Shown here: in pieces, positions 1-9,614 of the stretch
Position numbering within the stretch: position 1 is the stretch's first letter
Layout: each line of letters opens with the position of its first letter
The notes under the pieces: model-generated
The model's database searches: none
Seen by the model: the letters and a program-made list of their open reading frames with translations, nothing else
Told to the model about the DNA's origin: nothing
Source of the DNA: Rubinisphaera margarita
GTDB taxonomy: Bacteria > Planctomycetota > Planctomycetia > Planctomycetales > Planctomycetaceae
Length of the DNA stretch: 64,000 nucleotides
NCBI RefSeq assembly: GCF_022267515.1
Contig: NZ_JAKFGB010000005.1
Coordinates: 186,001-250,000, forward strand
Direction of reading: 5' to 3'
Position numbers and translations under genes: made by a program

Positions 1-476
1 AGATCCGCTGGCAGGAAGAGCAGGTTGTCGCCTCTGTTCCGGTCACAACCTATCGCACGGTGCCTATCGGAACTCAGACAGCGTTCGGCTTTGTGCCCTT
101 CGACGGTTCCAATTCTTCGGTGACCGCTCAGGCTCCGACTCCGGATCCGATTTCGGCCAAAGCGGAAGGACCGACTCCGGTCAAGCGGACCGCTGAGAAT
201 GACAACAAGAATGAAGACAAGAAGCCGAAGACCGACGGGACTTTCAGCCCCTTCGGCTCCGGCATGAATGAAAAACCTGAAAACAATGTCCAGCCTGTGT
301 CACACCAGGTTGTTCACTCGAACCACTCCCCGGCTTCCCCAGCCAAACCAGCTGCTCCTTCGATGATTCGATCGAATGGCTGGCGTGCTCGGACCACTCA
401 GTCCGAAACCTCCCCCCTTGTTTCGGGTACGTCGACGGACGGACCTTCCCTCCACGTGGTGCAAACCGCGAACTGA
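1..476 (+). CDS. C-terminal part of a low-complexity hypothetical protein (5' end outside window)
   Basis: The frame is open from the left edge (first full codon at 3) to TGA at 474-476, about 157 residues. The visible part starts with a VPVTTYRTVP stretch. From memory, VPVTTYR motifs recur in secreted planctomycete proteins of unknown function. The rest is rich in Pro, Ser, Thr, Asn and Lys and looks disordered; no membrane segment or enzyme motif is visible. An internal GTG at 60 could start a shorter product, but the frame continues upstream with similar composition, so a truncated gene is more likely. Two strong terminators follow. No function can be assigned. Confidence 0.6.
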   Translation, partial: IRWQEEQVVASVPVTTYRTVPIGTQTAFGFVPFDGSNSSVTAQAPTPDPISAKAEGPTPVKRTAENDNKNEDKKPKTDGTFSPFGSGMNEKPENNVQPVSHQVVHSNHSPASPAKPAAPSMIRSNGWRARTTQSETSPLVSGTSTDGPSLHVVQTAN

Positions 477-555
477 TCCCCCTTGAGCGTGTTCGTCTTG
501 CTTGCTCGCTCCCTGTCCCCCCCCCCCTCGCAAGCAGGGCGGATAGCACGTTCAC

Positions 556-594
<39 letters not shown>

Positions 595-609
595 TTCTGC
601 TTAGCATCT

Positions 610-651
610 CCCGCGAGGATGTCCCCCCGGACATTCTCGCGGGATTTTTTT
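610..651 (+). terminator. Rho-independent terminator 2, in tandem
   Basis: A 15-bp stem (610-624 with 629-643, one G-T wobble) closes a 4-nt loop and is followed by seven T. It starts only 16 nt after the end of the first terminator and has the same orientation, so the two act as a double stop. Confidence 0.85.
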
Positions 652-1306
652 ACTGGACTGCACCAGAGTTGAGTATCCGCGAACAGAAGAATGAAGCATC
701 GTCAGCGGGCTCGTGTTTCATGGCGACAGTCAGCTTCAATCGCAACAGCTGTTTTGCAATCAGTATGCCAGTCGAGCCAGGGGGAGTCGAATCGGTTCGC
801 GGTAATGGCCATTCAACTGCGGCGCCTCTTCGCAAGCCGTTCCGAACATGGAGTTTACGCTTGGACTGATTCGCGCTGACAATTTACGTCTGGCAATCCC
901 GTTCCTGTCGGCCTTCCTTTCGACTGCTGTAACAACTGCAATCTACGCCTGGACTTTTGCACGATCTACAGTTGCAGAAGGTCGTGTCTCCGGAGACTTC
1001 GTTTTCATGCCTCGCCAGTTCTGATGATCTGTGCAGGTATTGTGCGCAGTGGGAATGATGACCGAGTTCTTCAACAATGCCGGGCGCGTCGTTGCGTTTC
1101 GTCTTCCGAAACTGAATAATCGTTGCTTCGCCCGGCTCCCTGAAATCTCGACGGAAGCCAGCCGGTGCCACCTCCGACCCGTCTTACGGTCTCCCTCCCG
1201 GTCACGTCCAAGTCCGCGAATCGCTCCGATTCACGACCGGAAGTCGAACGCGGTGTCGTCGGTGAACATAGTCTACACGCTGTCGAATCGGTAACGAGGT
1301 TGTTAC
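652..1306. other. Gene-free stretch of about 650 bases
   Basis: Several short overlapping open frames exist on both strands, but none has a convincing start site, composition or recognisable protein. No tRNA-like T-arm was seen. The last 16 bases before the next gene form a small inverted repeat (GTAAC at 1291-1295, GTTAC at 1302-1306) whose loop holds the GAGG ribosome-binding sequence at 1296-1299. I see nothing else here. Confidence 0.4.
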
Positions 1307-3127
1307 ATGTCGATCAAGTTTCGCTGCCCTGCCTGCAGTCATGGGATCAAAGCTCCTGACTCGGCTGCCGGAAAGGGTGTTCGTTGTCCTCAGTGCGGAG
1401 AAAAGGCCCGAGTGCCCGGTGGCAGCTCCGCCAAACCCGCCAGGAAGAAGCGAAGCCGGGAGAAAGAGCCGTCCAGTCAGGACAGCAACGCGTTTCTCGA
1501 GAATCTGGATCTGGATCGCATCGTCGACAGCGAGGTCAATCTCTGTCAGAAATGTGCCACGGAAATTCCGCCCGGTGAGACCGCCTGTCCGAATTGCGGC
1601 TTCGATCCTATCGAGCTGACAACGGCCGGTCGTCGCCGTAAGAAGATGGCGGCTAAAGGGATCGATCCGGCGACGTTCTATCAGACGATCTGGAAAGACT
1701 CCTTCAAGTTCGCCCTCGCTCATATTGGCCAGGCGTTCAAGACCGGAGCGCTTCTGAGCTTTTTCTTTGTCATAGCTTCCATCTGCATCTACTTCCAGAC
1801 CTGGGTGGCAACCGGGCCCCCCTACGCATTCTGGACGCTGTTGTCGTCGGTTTCGGTTCTGATTCCGCTCGGCTGGTTACTCCATCAGCATCTCGAGATC
1901 ATTCGACTCACGCTGGAGAAGAAGGACAAGATAAAGAAGATCCGCTTCGACTTTGCCCTTTGCGGCATGCTCGGGCTGAAGTTACTGGCCTGGCTGCTCG
2001 TCTACGGTTTGCCATTCTGGATCATCTTCGGCGGACTCGGCATTCTGATCGACTCAAATGGGAACTCGATCGGCGGACCGTTGGGCGCCGGCCTGGCTCT
2101 CTTCTCGATCCTGTTGTTCACGCCCCAGGCGATGTCGCACCTGACGATGCCGGTTGAAATGCCGGGTTGGGTGTTTCCCAAGGTCGCCAAGACCCTGCGA
2201 ATTACCTTCCTGCCCGGCGTGGTCTGGGCGGTCCTGTTTCTGCTGGTCATGATTCCGCCGATTGCCTCCTTCTACGGCGGCTATGCGATTGCCGGCAGTG
2301 ACTTCGATCAGCTCGTGTCGACCCATCAGAGAAATGCCCGAATTCACCATGCGGTTGTTCAGATCGCTCTCGCCGAAGATACAGGACGCGATGAGAAGAA
2401 GCAGGCGGCTCAGGAACAGTACGGCGACCTGGCGGCCGAAGAACCGGCCGACGAGAATCTCAGTGCGGCGGTCCCTCCGCTGGGGATGGGGATCCTCGGC
2501 TGCTTCCTGCTGGGATTCGCGAGCTTGGTGAGCGCCCGTGGTAACGGTCTGTTCACGAGTAATCTGCGCAAGGGGCTCGATCTGATCTCTTCGAAGAAGG
2601 AGCTCGTTTACCAGCGGAAGGAAGAGGACGACAAGATCCGCACCCGCAAGACGACGCTAGTCGCTCCACCGATTCAACGTGGACTCGCCTGCGCCATCGA
2701 CATTCTGTTGCTCTGCATTCTCAACGGATCGGTGCTCGGGATGGTGTATTACGTCGCGACGTCGTTCGACATGACCTTTGATTCAGTCTGGCAACGAATG
2801 ACCGCCATCGCCATTGCCAGTATTGGTCCCACGATCGCCATCGCTCTGTACTTCATTCGCAACGAAAGCGGCTATGAACAGACGTCTCCCGGAAAAGGGG
2901 CGATGAAGATGTTCGTCGCGGCGGACGAGCGATGCCAGCCAATCACCGCCGGCCAGGCGACGATCCGCTTTCTCCTGTTCTGGTTCGTGAGCTGCATTGC
3001 CACGCTGATGTTCGGCAATCTGATTGCCCTGGCGCGAAAGGACCGAATGACCCTGCACGATTTGCTGTCCGGGACTCAGGTCCGCATGGACAAACCGGTG
3101 CCGAAAGAAGAGAAGACGAAGGCCTGA
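1307..3127 (+). CDS. Zinc-ribbon membrane protein with C-terminal RDD domain
   Basis: A 606-residue predicted inner-membrane protein. Two zinc ribbons lie at the N-terminus (C7/C10/C27/C30 and C80/C83/C94/C97), separated by a Lys/Arg-rich linker. Several hydrophobic helices follow in the middle, from about residue 145. A C-terminal RDD-type domain starts near residue 450, with the R...D signature in the IQRGLACAID stretch, and the protein ends in a charged tail. RDD proteins are membrane proteins of mostly unknown transport or scaffold function. N-terminal zinc ribbons of this type are frequent in planctomycete membrane proteins. The start ATG sits 7 nt after GAGG. Monocistronic by spacing. 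The cargo or partner cannot be told from sequence. Confidence 0.8.
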   Translation: MSIKFRCPACSHGIKAPDSAAGKGVRCPQCGEKARVPGGSSAKPARKKRSREKEPSSQDSNAFLENLDLDRIVDSEVNLCQKCATEIPPGETACPNCGFDPIELTTAGRRRKKMAAKGIDPATFYQTIWKDSFKFALAHIGQAFKTGALLSFFFVIASICIYFQTWVATGPPYAFWTLLSSVSVLIPLGWLLHQHLEIIRLTLEKKDKIKKIRFDFALCGMLGLKLLAWLLVYGLPFWIIFGGLGILIDSNGNSIGGPLGAGLALFSILLFTPQAMSHLTMPVEMPGWVFPKVAKTLRITFLPGVVWAVLFLLVMIPPIASFYGGYAIAGSDFDQLVSTHQRNARIHHAVVQIALAEDTGRDEKKQAAQEQYGDLAAEEPADENLSAAVPPLGMGILGCFLLGFASLVSARGNGLFTSNLRKGLDLISSKKELVYQRKEEDDKIRTRKTTLVAPPIQRGLACAIDILLLCILNGSVLGMVYYVATSFDMTFDSVWQRMTAIAIASIGPTIAIALYFIRNESGYEQTSPGKGAMKMFVAADERCQPITAGQATIRFLLFWFVSCIATLMFGNLIALARKDRMTLHDLLSGTQVRMDKPVPKEEKTKA

Positions 3128-3162
3128 ACAGTGCGTCCGACCGGACGTCAGCGTATCAGCGA

Positions 3163-3185
3163 GTTGTCGCCGGAAAGGCGGCAAC
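3163..3185 (+). other. Intergenic hairpin after the RDD gene
   Basis: A 9-bp stem with one wobble (3163-3171 with 3177-3185) and a GGAAA loop, preceded by a smaller GTCCG/CGGAC hairpin at 3135-3146. There is no T run, so it is not a typical factor-independent terminator. It may stabilise the 3' end of the upstream mRNA. The rest of 3128-3412 shows no gene. Confidence 0.35.
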
Positions 3186-3412
3186 TGATGCGGACGAAAC
3201 CGGCACAGGCCCAATCAAGGGCTTTAGGCTCCGGTCTTCGCTGACTGGAATGAGTCAGTAAAAACTGCAAAGAAACTGGTCATATTGCAGGAATCGGGGA
3301 TTTTCCCTAAAGATGTCGCCTGCCGTTATTGGAGACCGCCCCTTTCTCCTGGCGATCTCTGCGGCGATGTCTCGTCTTTCCTCCAGTCTCTGCTTCTGCC
3401 CGTCAGGCAGGT

Positions 3413-6037
3413 ATGGCCAAATCAGCTCCCAAAGTGGCATCGGAAAAATCCGCGCCCACCCCGGCGACAGGGTTGGCAGCGATCGGTTTCGTACCGATGC
3501 TGGCACTGGCGGTCATCACCGGAATCGTCGTTCCTGTGATGGCGTGGATGGCGTTGAAAGAGCCGGAACTGACCCCCTTTGAAAAGACCGTTCAGGCTCT
3601 CGAATACCTGCGGGAGGGGCGTACCAAAACGGCCTATCTGGAAGCGATCCAGATGCTTGATGACGGGCTGAACGATCCCGAGGTCGGCGGAGCTCTCGAA
3701 TTCATTGTCGGCGTCGCCCTCTTTCGCAAAGCCGAACGGGTCACTCAAGAGGCCGCTCCCGGTTATCTGGGCATTACGGAGCCCATCTATCGGCTGTCGA
3801 TGCGTTATCTGGAGCGTGCGCAGCAAAAATCGATCATGAACGAGTTGGTCTCGGAATGGCGATACACGATTGGCGCCTGCTACTACAAGCTTGGGCACGT
3901 GTACGAAGCTCGTGAGATTCTCGAAGCCGCCTACGAAATGGCGGAGGAAAACCGCACCGATATTGCGTTGATGCTCGCTCAGGTCTATCTCGATCCCAAC
4001 GTGCTCAAATCGTCGCTGGTTCATCCGACGAGCCGGAACGAACAGCAGGAGAAGCGACGGGAAATCATCCAGAATCTCCAGCGGGAATGCCTGCAGGAGG
4101 GCGCTCTCAGCGAACGGAACGAAGAACAATTCCTGGCGCTGTACTGTGTCGCCGAACTGCAGCGACAGGACGGGCAAGTCGATGAAGCCGAACAGACTCT
4201 GAATCAACTCGAAGAGCTCATGCAGTCGATCGAGCTGACTGAGGAACGGGCCGGCGAACACTCGGACGCTCTCACGATCCTCAAGGCTCGGCTCTTTCTG
4301 GACCAGGAGCAGACCGAAGAAGCCCGGGAACTGCTGGAGAAAATTGTCAGCCTAAAGACTGGTCTCGAACAGAAAGCGGTCCTGCAGGGGCACTATCTTC
4401 TTGGTCGTTCGTATGCGATTGATCAACGGTATGATCTGGCCCTCGCACATTTCGAGAAGCCGGCTTCCGTCAAGGACTCAGAGGTTTTCTTTCCGGCCAA
4501 CCTTTACGCCGGCGATATCGCTCGTAAACGCGGCCTGCATGAGGAGTCGCTGGCGTTTCTGATTCGTGGTTTGAATGGCGTCGATTCCACGGAGGTCTTC
4601 GCCAATCGGTGGATGGATCTCGACGAAGCACGCGATCTCGTGCAGACGGCCTGGGACGAGTGGGGCAACTCTTCAAGTTACGAGCAGTTCCGTTTCTCGC
4701 TCGAACTGGCCAGGCACATGATTCCGCTGTTCACGCAGTCTCATGCCAATCAGCTGATGGCGCTGGTCAGCCGGAAACGAGCCGAGTTGGTCCAGTCCCA
4801 GTACGACGCTGTTGCCCACGAGGAAGATCTCGAAAAGCTTCGAGACGTTCGCGATCACTGGAAGCGGGCCGGCCATGCCTACGCCCGGCTGGCCAACAGT
4901 TCCCGCGCATCGAGCAACTACGGTCAGATTCTCTGGGAAGCGAGCCAGCACTATCGCCGCGGCAACGACTTCAACAACGCATTGCAAATGTTGGAGATGT
5001 ATATCGCCTCCAATCCTCGCAGCGGCCTCACCGCGGCCTATATTTTCAAGGCACGTCTTCTGCTCGATCTGGAAGAGTACGACGAGAGTCCCCGCGTTGA
5101 GGAAGCGATCGCGACTCTGGAGCAGGCACTCCGAGATTTTCCGAAAGATCAGTTGATCTACGATGCCCAGTTCCTGCTTGGCCGAGCCTACCTGGAGCAG
5201 GGGAAGACCGATCGAGCCGCCGAAGTCTGGCGGGCTCTGATCCTGGAAAGCCCTTTGACTCCCGAAGCTCGAGAATGGCAGCAGGCGTTGTTCGCTCTCG
5301 GTCGAATGTTGTTTCATGTCACGGAAACACGCCCAGGTTATCTGCTGACCGTGGCCCAGCCGGAACAGCCTGGTGAGCTGGCGGGAAAGGACGAACGCTA
5401 CGGGCAGGTCGACGAAGCCATCCACTGGCTCGACGAATTCGTGCGGCGAATTCCCGATCACCCCGATGTCCACGAAGCTCGCTGGCTGCTTGCCAAAGGG
5501 CTCCGGTTCCGTGCTCGTCGAGCCGAAAACCGCATCCGAACAGCCGAAACCGAGAACACCCGCGTTGAGCTGGAAAAAGAGATCCGGGAATACCTGCAGC
5601 GGGCGACCGCCCAGTACAAGGTCCTGGCCGATGAACTGGCGCGGATCGATCAGCGGAACGAATTGACCTCCGCCTCGCGGCAGTTCCTGCGAGATGCCTA
5701 CTTCGAACCTGCCCACATTCAATTCGACCTGGGAGGATACGATCCTTCCGGCGACTCTTTTCGGCAGGCCATTGATCTTTATAGCAACGCAGCTTTCTAC
5801 TTCACCGGAAAACCGGTCGTTCTGGTGGCTTATTATCGAATCGCCGAATGCTACCGGCAGCTCGGTGCCTACGCGGAAGCTCGGCGTCAGCTGGAACAGG
5901 CCCGCGTCATTCTGAATCAGATTCCCGAACCGTTCCCCGCCACATCGACGAACTTCAGCAAGCAGGAATGGCAACGGCTGCTGGAGCAGTCGGTCAAACT
6001 CTACGACCTCACCCTCAACGCCAGTGCGGCTCCCTGA
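3413..6037 (+). CDS. Membrane-anchored TPR-repeat protein at the head of the flagellar cluster
   Basis: An 874-residue protein with a Pro/Ala-rich N-terminus, one transmembrane helix (about residues 20-46) and a long helical region of tetratricopeptide-type repeats to the C-terminus (for example the VEEAIATLEQALRDFP and YDAQFLLGRAYLEQGKTDRAAE segments). The start at the ATG of MAKSAPK puts the membrane helix at the N-terminus; an in-frame ATG at 3329 would add an atypical Arg-rich leader. TPR arrays bind proteins or assemble complexes, here probably on the periplasmic side. It lies 62 nt before the FlgN-like gene and shares its direction, so it may be cotranscribed with the flagellar genes. 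A direct flagellar role is inference from position only. Confidence 0.75.
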   Translation: MAKSAPKVASEKSAPTPATGLAAIGFVPMLALAVITGIVVPVMAWMALKEPELTPFEKTVQALEYLREGRTKTAYLEAIQMLDDGLNDPEVGGALEFIVGVALFRKAERVTQEAAPGYLGITEPIYRLSMRYLERAQQKSIMNELVSEWRYTIGACYYKLGHVYEAREILEAAYEMAEENRTDIALMLAQVYLDPNVLKSSLVHPTSRNEQQEKRREIIQNLQRECLQEGALSERNEEQFLALYCVAELQRQDGQVDEAEQTLNQLEELMQSIELTEERAGEHSDALTILKARLFLDQEQTEEARELLEKIVSLKTGLEQKAVLQGHYLLGRSYAIDQRYDLALAHFEKPASVKDSEVFFPANLYAGDIARKRGLHEESLAFLIRGLNGVDSTEVFANRWMDLDEARDLVQTAWDEWGNSSSYEQFRFSLELARHMIPLFTQSHANQLMALVSRKRAELVQSQYDAVAHEEDLEKLRDVRDHWKRAGHAYARLANSSRASSNYGQILWEASQHYRRGNDFNNALQMLEMYIASNPRSGLTAAYIFKARLLLDLEEYDESPRVEEAIATLEQALRDFPKDQLIYDAQFLLGRAYLEQGKTDRAAEVWRALILESPLTPEAREWQQALFALGRMLFHVTETRPGYLLTVAQPEQPGELAGKDERYGQVDEAIHWLDEFVRRIPDHPDVHEARWLLAKGLRFRARRAENRIRTAETENTRVELEKEIREYLQRATAQYKVLADELARIDQRNELTSASRQFLRDAYFEPAHIQFDLGGYDPSGDSFRQAIDLYSNAAFYFTGKPVVLVAYYRIAECYRQLGAYAEARRQLEQARVILNQIPEPFPATSTNFSKQEWQRLLEQSVKLYDLTLNASAAP

Positions 6038-6099
6038 GTCGAGTTTCCGTTTCGAATCGCACTGGACGCCACGTCTTCATACTGAATTTGGATGTTTCC

Positions 6100-6552
6100 A
6101 TGACGGCTTCAGCCCTACTGTCAGCCGAGCAAATGTGTCAGCTGATCCAGCGTCGGTTTGAATACAGCCGACTTCTGCTCGAAATCTCAGTCGAACAGGA
6201 GTCTCTGATTCAACAGGGACAATACGCCGAGTTAATTGAGATTCTGCTGAAGAAGCAGACGCTGCTCGACGCGTTGCGGACCTGCAGCGATTGTGATCCG
6301 CCATTGCCCAGGCAGTGGCATTCCCTGCGGAATCAGTTGCCTTCTGAGGAACGAAGCCGCTGCGAAAGCCTGCTGGAGCAGACAGAGAACGCGCTGGCGA
6401 GTCTGATGGACCGCGAGCAGGTTTGTACCGATACGCTGCAGAGACAGAAAGACGACACCCAGACTCAACTGCAGTTGGTCTCAGGAGGGATCGCTGTTCA
6501 GAACGCCTATCAGGACGACGATGGGAACAGTCAGTTTGATCGCAACTTCTAG
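6100..6552 (+). CDS. FlgN-like flagellar export chaperone
   Basis: A 150-residue, mostly helical, Gln/Leu/Glu-rich protein with the size and coiled-coil character of the FlgN/FliT chaperone group, which keeps hook-associated proteins unfolded for export in the cytoplasm. The ATG at 6100 (MTASALLSAEQ) was chosen over in-frame starts upstream because those overlap the TPR gene and encode Arg/Pro-rich sequence. It lies 48 nt before flgB, fitting a flagellar role. Sequence signatures for FlgN are weak, so the call rests on length, helical pattern and context. Confidence 0.55.
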   Translation: MTASALLSAEQMCQLIQRRFEYSRLLLEISVEQESLIQQGQYAELIEILLKKQTLLDALRTCSDCDPPLPRQWHSLRNQLPSEERSRCESLLEQTENALASLMDREQVCTDTLQRQKDDTQTQLQLVSGGIAVQNAYQDDDGNSQFDRNF

Positions 6553-6600
6553 TCACCGAATCCTTTCCCTTCACACGAATCCCCAGCCGGCATTCCACTC

Positions 6601-7125
6601 ATGATCGATCCCTTCCTGCAGCAAACGACGGTTCCACTTCTGGAACGCGTAGCCGCGTTCGGACAGCAGCGTCATGCGGTCCTCGCCGGGAACATCGCCA
6701 ATATCGATACTCCAGACTATCAACCGCAGGATCTGCCGGTTCAGGACTTCGAACGCGCGCTGCGGCAAGCCGTCGAAGCCCGACGGCAACAGGATGGTTC
6801 TCAGCCCTTATTGCCGCCGTCTCTGGGAGTATCTCCCGCAAATGGTAGCCTCTCCCATCTGGTGTGGCAGCAGCCGACATCCGGGATTCAGGGAGCGCCT
6901 GCCGTCGGAGACACGCAGCGGCGAACCGAGGACTTCTTCCCGGCCAGCCTCTCAAAAGCCGAACCGGTCCGCCGCAATCTGACATTCCACGACGGAGCCA
7001 GTCGCAGCATTGAACAGGAATCGATGGAAATGGTGAAGAACGCCTCGATGCAAAGCTTCGCCATCGAAGTGATGCGGAACCAGCTCAATATCCTCGAAAG
7101 CGTAATCAGCGAACGCGTGGTCTAA
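6601..7125 (+). CDS. flgB: Flagellar basal-body rod protein FlgB
   Basis: A 174-residue proximal rod subunit exported by the flagellar type III system. The N-terminal rod signature (RHAVLAGNIANIDTPDY) and C-terminal helix (MQSFAIEVMRNQLNILESVI) fit FlgB. The middle is longer and more variable than in enterobacterial FlgB (about 138 residues). First structural gene of the canonical flgB-flgC-fliE block. Confidence 0.93.
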   Translation: MIDPFLQQTTVPLLERVAAFGQQRHAVLAGNIANIDTPDYQPQDLPVQDFERALRQAVEARRQQDGSQPLLPPSLGVSPANGSLSHLVWQQPTSGIQGAPAVGDTQRRTEDFFPASLSKAEPVRRNLTFHDGASRSIEQESMEMVKNASMQSFAIEVMRNQLNILESVISERVV

Positions 7126-7155
7126 GACCCCGAGAACTGATACGGAGAATCCGAC

Positions 7156-7557
7156 ATGTTTAAGACAATCGATATCATCACCAGTGGCCTGGTTGCCCAG
7201 CGGCAGCGGTTGAACACCATTGCGGAGAACGTGGCCAATGTGAACACCACTCGCGATGCCGAAGGAAACGTCGCCCCCTTTCAGCGTCGGTTCGTCGCCT
7301 TCTCGGCCGAGAAGACCGAAGGCAAAGCCGCGGGGGTGGAGTTTGACGTTCTGCAGGCCGCAAACGCCGAACCTCGAAGGGTTTACGAGCCTGGTCACCC
7401 GGATGCCGACCAGAACGGCTACGTCGACTACCCGAATATCAATCTTGTCACCGAGTTCGTAAATGCGTTAGAAGCATCCCGCGCCTACGAAGCGAACATC
7501 GCGTCGTTCAACACCACGCAGAAAATTGGTGATATGACGCTGCGAATTCTCGCCTGA
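7156..7557 (+). CDS. flgC: Flagellar basal-body rod protein FlgC
   Basis: A 133-residue rod protein. The N-terminus carries the rod motif QRLNTIAENVANVNTT, and the C-terminus has the FlgC signature VNLVTEFVNALEASRAYEANI in variant form. The length is normal for FlgC. It follows flgB by 30 nt and precedes fliE by 35 nt. The product joins FlgB and FlgF in the proximal rod. Confidence 0.95.
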   Translation: MFKTIDIITSGLVAQRQRLNTIAENVANVNTTRDAEGNVAPFQRRFVAFSAEKTEGKAAGVEFDVLQAANAEPRRVYEPGHPDADQNGYVDYPNINLVTEFVNALEASRAYEANIASFNTTQKIGDMTLRILA

Positions 7558-7592
7558 GCCACCTCCCTTCCAGCCTGCGGAACTCAATCCCG

Positions 7593-7901
7593 ATGGTTCC
7601 ATCAATCAATCCAAATTCTGTCACGTCGCATCCTCTGGTGCAGAGCAATCCCGCCCTGCAACCGACCGAATCGGGGATGCCTGTTGACTTCCAGAAGATG
7701 CTCTTCGACAGCATCCAGCAGACCAGCGACATGGCCAACACGGCGGAAGCCAACGTGGAAGCCCGTCTGCTCGGCGAAGACATCACCTCGGCGGAAGTCT
7801 TTACGAGCATGCGCAAGGCCGACCTGGCCATGAAAATGATGATGCAGGTTCGCAATAAGCTGGTCAGCGCGTTTCAGGAAGTCCAGCAGATGCGAATGTA
7901 G
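7593..7901 (+). CDS. fliE: Flagellar hook-basal body protein FliE
   Basis: A 102-residue adaptor between the MS ring and rod. The C-terminal half holds the FliE signature: SAEVFTSMRKADLAMKMMMQ, then VRNKLVSAFQEVQQMRM. Gene order flgB-flgC-fliE-fliF supports the call. Length is typical. Confidence 0.95.
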   Translation: MVPSINPNSVTSHPLVQSNPALQPTESGMPVDFQKMLFDSIQQTSDMANTAEANVEARLLGEDITSAEVFTSMRKADLAMKMMMQVRNKLVSAFQEVQQMRM

Positions 7902-7949
7902 TGTTCGCTGTTTCCCCTCCACTTCTCCCTCCCCTGATCGATCCCATCC

Positions 7950-9569
7950 ATGGAAATCCTGAAACAGACGTTCGGCCAGTTCCGGACGCTATTCATGTCG
8001 ATGCCGACCAGTCAGCAGATGATGCTGGTTGGAGTGACCGCAGCGGTGCTGGGCGGCTTCGGCTATCTGATGTGGTCCGGTTCGGGTGACGGCAGTTATT
8101 CGCCTGTGTCGGTCGGCAAAACGTTTACGGTCGCTGAACTGATTCGCGCAGAGGAAACATTACTGCAGCAGGGGAAGACGGACTTCAAAAGACGAGGCCA
8201 GCGACTGCTCGTGCCTGCCGACAAGGTCGAAGAGTACAACGCCATTCTACTCGCCTCGGGAACGCTTCCCCAGAACTGGGCCGAAGAGTGGGAGCAGCAG
8301 TACACCGACATCGGACCGTTCGCCAATAACAAGCAGATGGACACCCGCAAGGAAATCGCCCGCGCCAAACTGGCCAGTCAGATGCTGGCGGCGTTGCCCG
8401 ACGTCGACTATGCCAATGTCGTATGGGATCAGGAAGACAAGGCCCGCTGGCCCGCTCAGCCGAGGACCACGGCGACGGTCTCCGTTCGGCCCAAACCGGG
8501 ACGCGAGATTCCCTCGTCGCTCGTGCATGCGATTCGCGTTTCAATTTCGGGCATGAAAGCCAACCTGAAACCTGAAGATGTCACCGTGCTCGATCTGGGG
8601 CGAGGCATCGCACATCAACAGTCGCTCGACAACGATCCGTATAACGATCGCGTTCTGCAGCGGATTCAGCAGCTCAAGGACATGTACCGCAGAGATATCA
8701 TGACGGCGATCGACTACATCGATTCCGTTCGGGTCGCGGTGAATGTTGACATCGATAACATCAAGACCTCGGTCAGCCGCGAACAGCTGATGCAGAGCCA
8801 GGGCTCGACACTTTACAGCGAGAACGTGTCGGTCAAAGACAACAGCAATCAATTTGCCACTCAGCGGGAGCCAGGCCAGAACGCCAATGGCCCCATGAAT
8901 CTCGCGGCTCAGCAAACGCCTCGGCAAACTCAGGATTCCTCAACGACGCGGGAATCGATTCTCAGCGCCCCGTCCTACAAGGTCGTTGAACAGGCACTTA
9001 TCGGGGCTCTGCCGGAGAACGTGCGGGTCTCCGTGGTGATTCCCGAGTCGTATTTTCGGGTCGTGGCGATGCAGTCGGGAGAACTGACCGCGGAAGCGAC
9101 CGACGAAGAAATCCGGGCCGCCGCGAAGAAGTACGAACCCGATGTCGTTGACGCGGTCAAGGCACGGGTTGCGAAGATCATCCCGATCCCCCAGGGCGGC
9201 AACATCGATGATTTCATCGACGTCGGCTCGTACGTCCCCACCCCGGTCGAAGAGCACGTTGTGACAGTGCCCTGGACGGATACCTTTACGTACATGATCA
9301 CGCAATGGGGCAGCGCCGTTGCTCTGGGTGTGTTCGCGTTGTGGGCGTTCTGGATGTTGAACAAGACCGTTCGCAGTCAGCAGCCGGTCAATATTCCGGA
9401 AGACGATGAGCCCGTCGCGGCCATTCGAACCGGCGACGACGAATCTGATGACGAAGAACTGAATCCAAAGAATGATACGAAACGCATCGATCACCTGCAG
9501 TCGCTTGTGCGGAAGAACCCCGACATGACCGCGGCGATCATCAGCAACTGGATTCAGGAAGCCAAGTAA
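7950..9569 (+). CDS. fliF: Flagellar MS-ring protein FliF
   Basis: A 539-residue protein that forms the MS ring in the inner membrane. It has an N-terminal transmembrane helix (about residues 25-45), YscJ/FliF ring-building domains in the first half, a Gln/Asn-rich loop region near residues 290-330, a second transmembrane helix (about residues 445-465) and an acidic cytoplasmic tail that would bind FliG. fliG follows 45 nt downstream. Confidence 0.95.
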   Translation: MEILKQTFGQFRTLFMSMPTSQQMMLVGVTAAVLGGFGYLMWSGSGDGSYSPVSVGKTFTVAELIRAEETLLQQGKTDFKRRGQRLLVPADKVEEYNAILLASGTLPQNWAEEWEQQYTDIGPFANNKQMDTRKEIARAKLASQMLAALPDVDYANVVWDQEDKARWPAQPRTTATVSVRPKPGREIPSSLVHAIRVSISGMKANLKPEDVTVLDLGRGIAHQQSLDNDPYNDRVLQRIQQLKDMYRRDIMTAIDYIDSVRVAVNVDIDNIKTSVSREQLMQSQGSTLYSENVSVKDNSNQFATQREPGQNANGPMNLAAQQTPRQTQDSSTTRESILSAPSYKVVEQALIGALPENVRVSVVIPESYFRVVAMQSGELTAEATDEEIRAAAKKYEPDVVDAVKARVAKIIPIPQGGNIDDFIDVGSYVPTPVEEHVVTVPWTDTFTYMITQWGSAVALGVFALWAFWMLNKTVRSQQPVNIPEDDEPVAAIRTGDDESDDEELNPKNDTKRIDHLQSLVRKNPDMTAAIISNWIQEAK

Positions 9570-9614
9570 CCCTGTCCTTCACTTGAGAGATTCATCTTTC
9601 CCGGTAAGTCCACC

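Noticed and set aside
4673..5974. A 433-residue minus-strand frame over the TPR gene
   Set aside because: The + strand shows regular TPR helices; the minus frame has no recognisable features.
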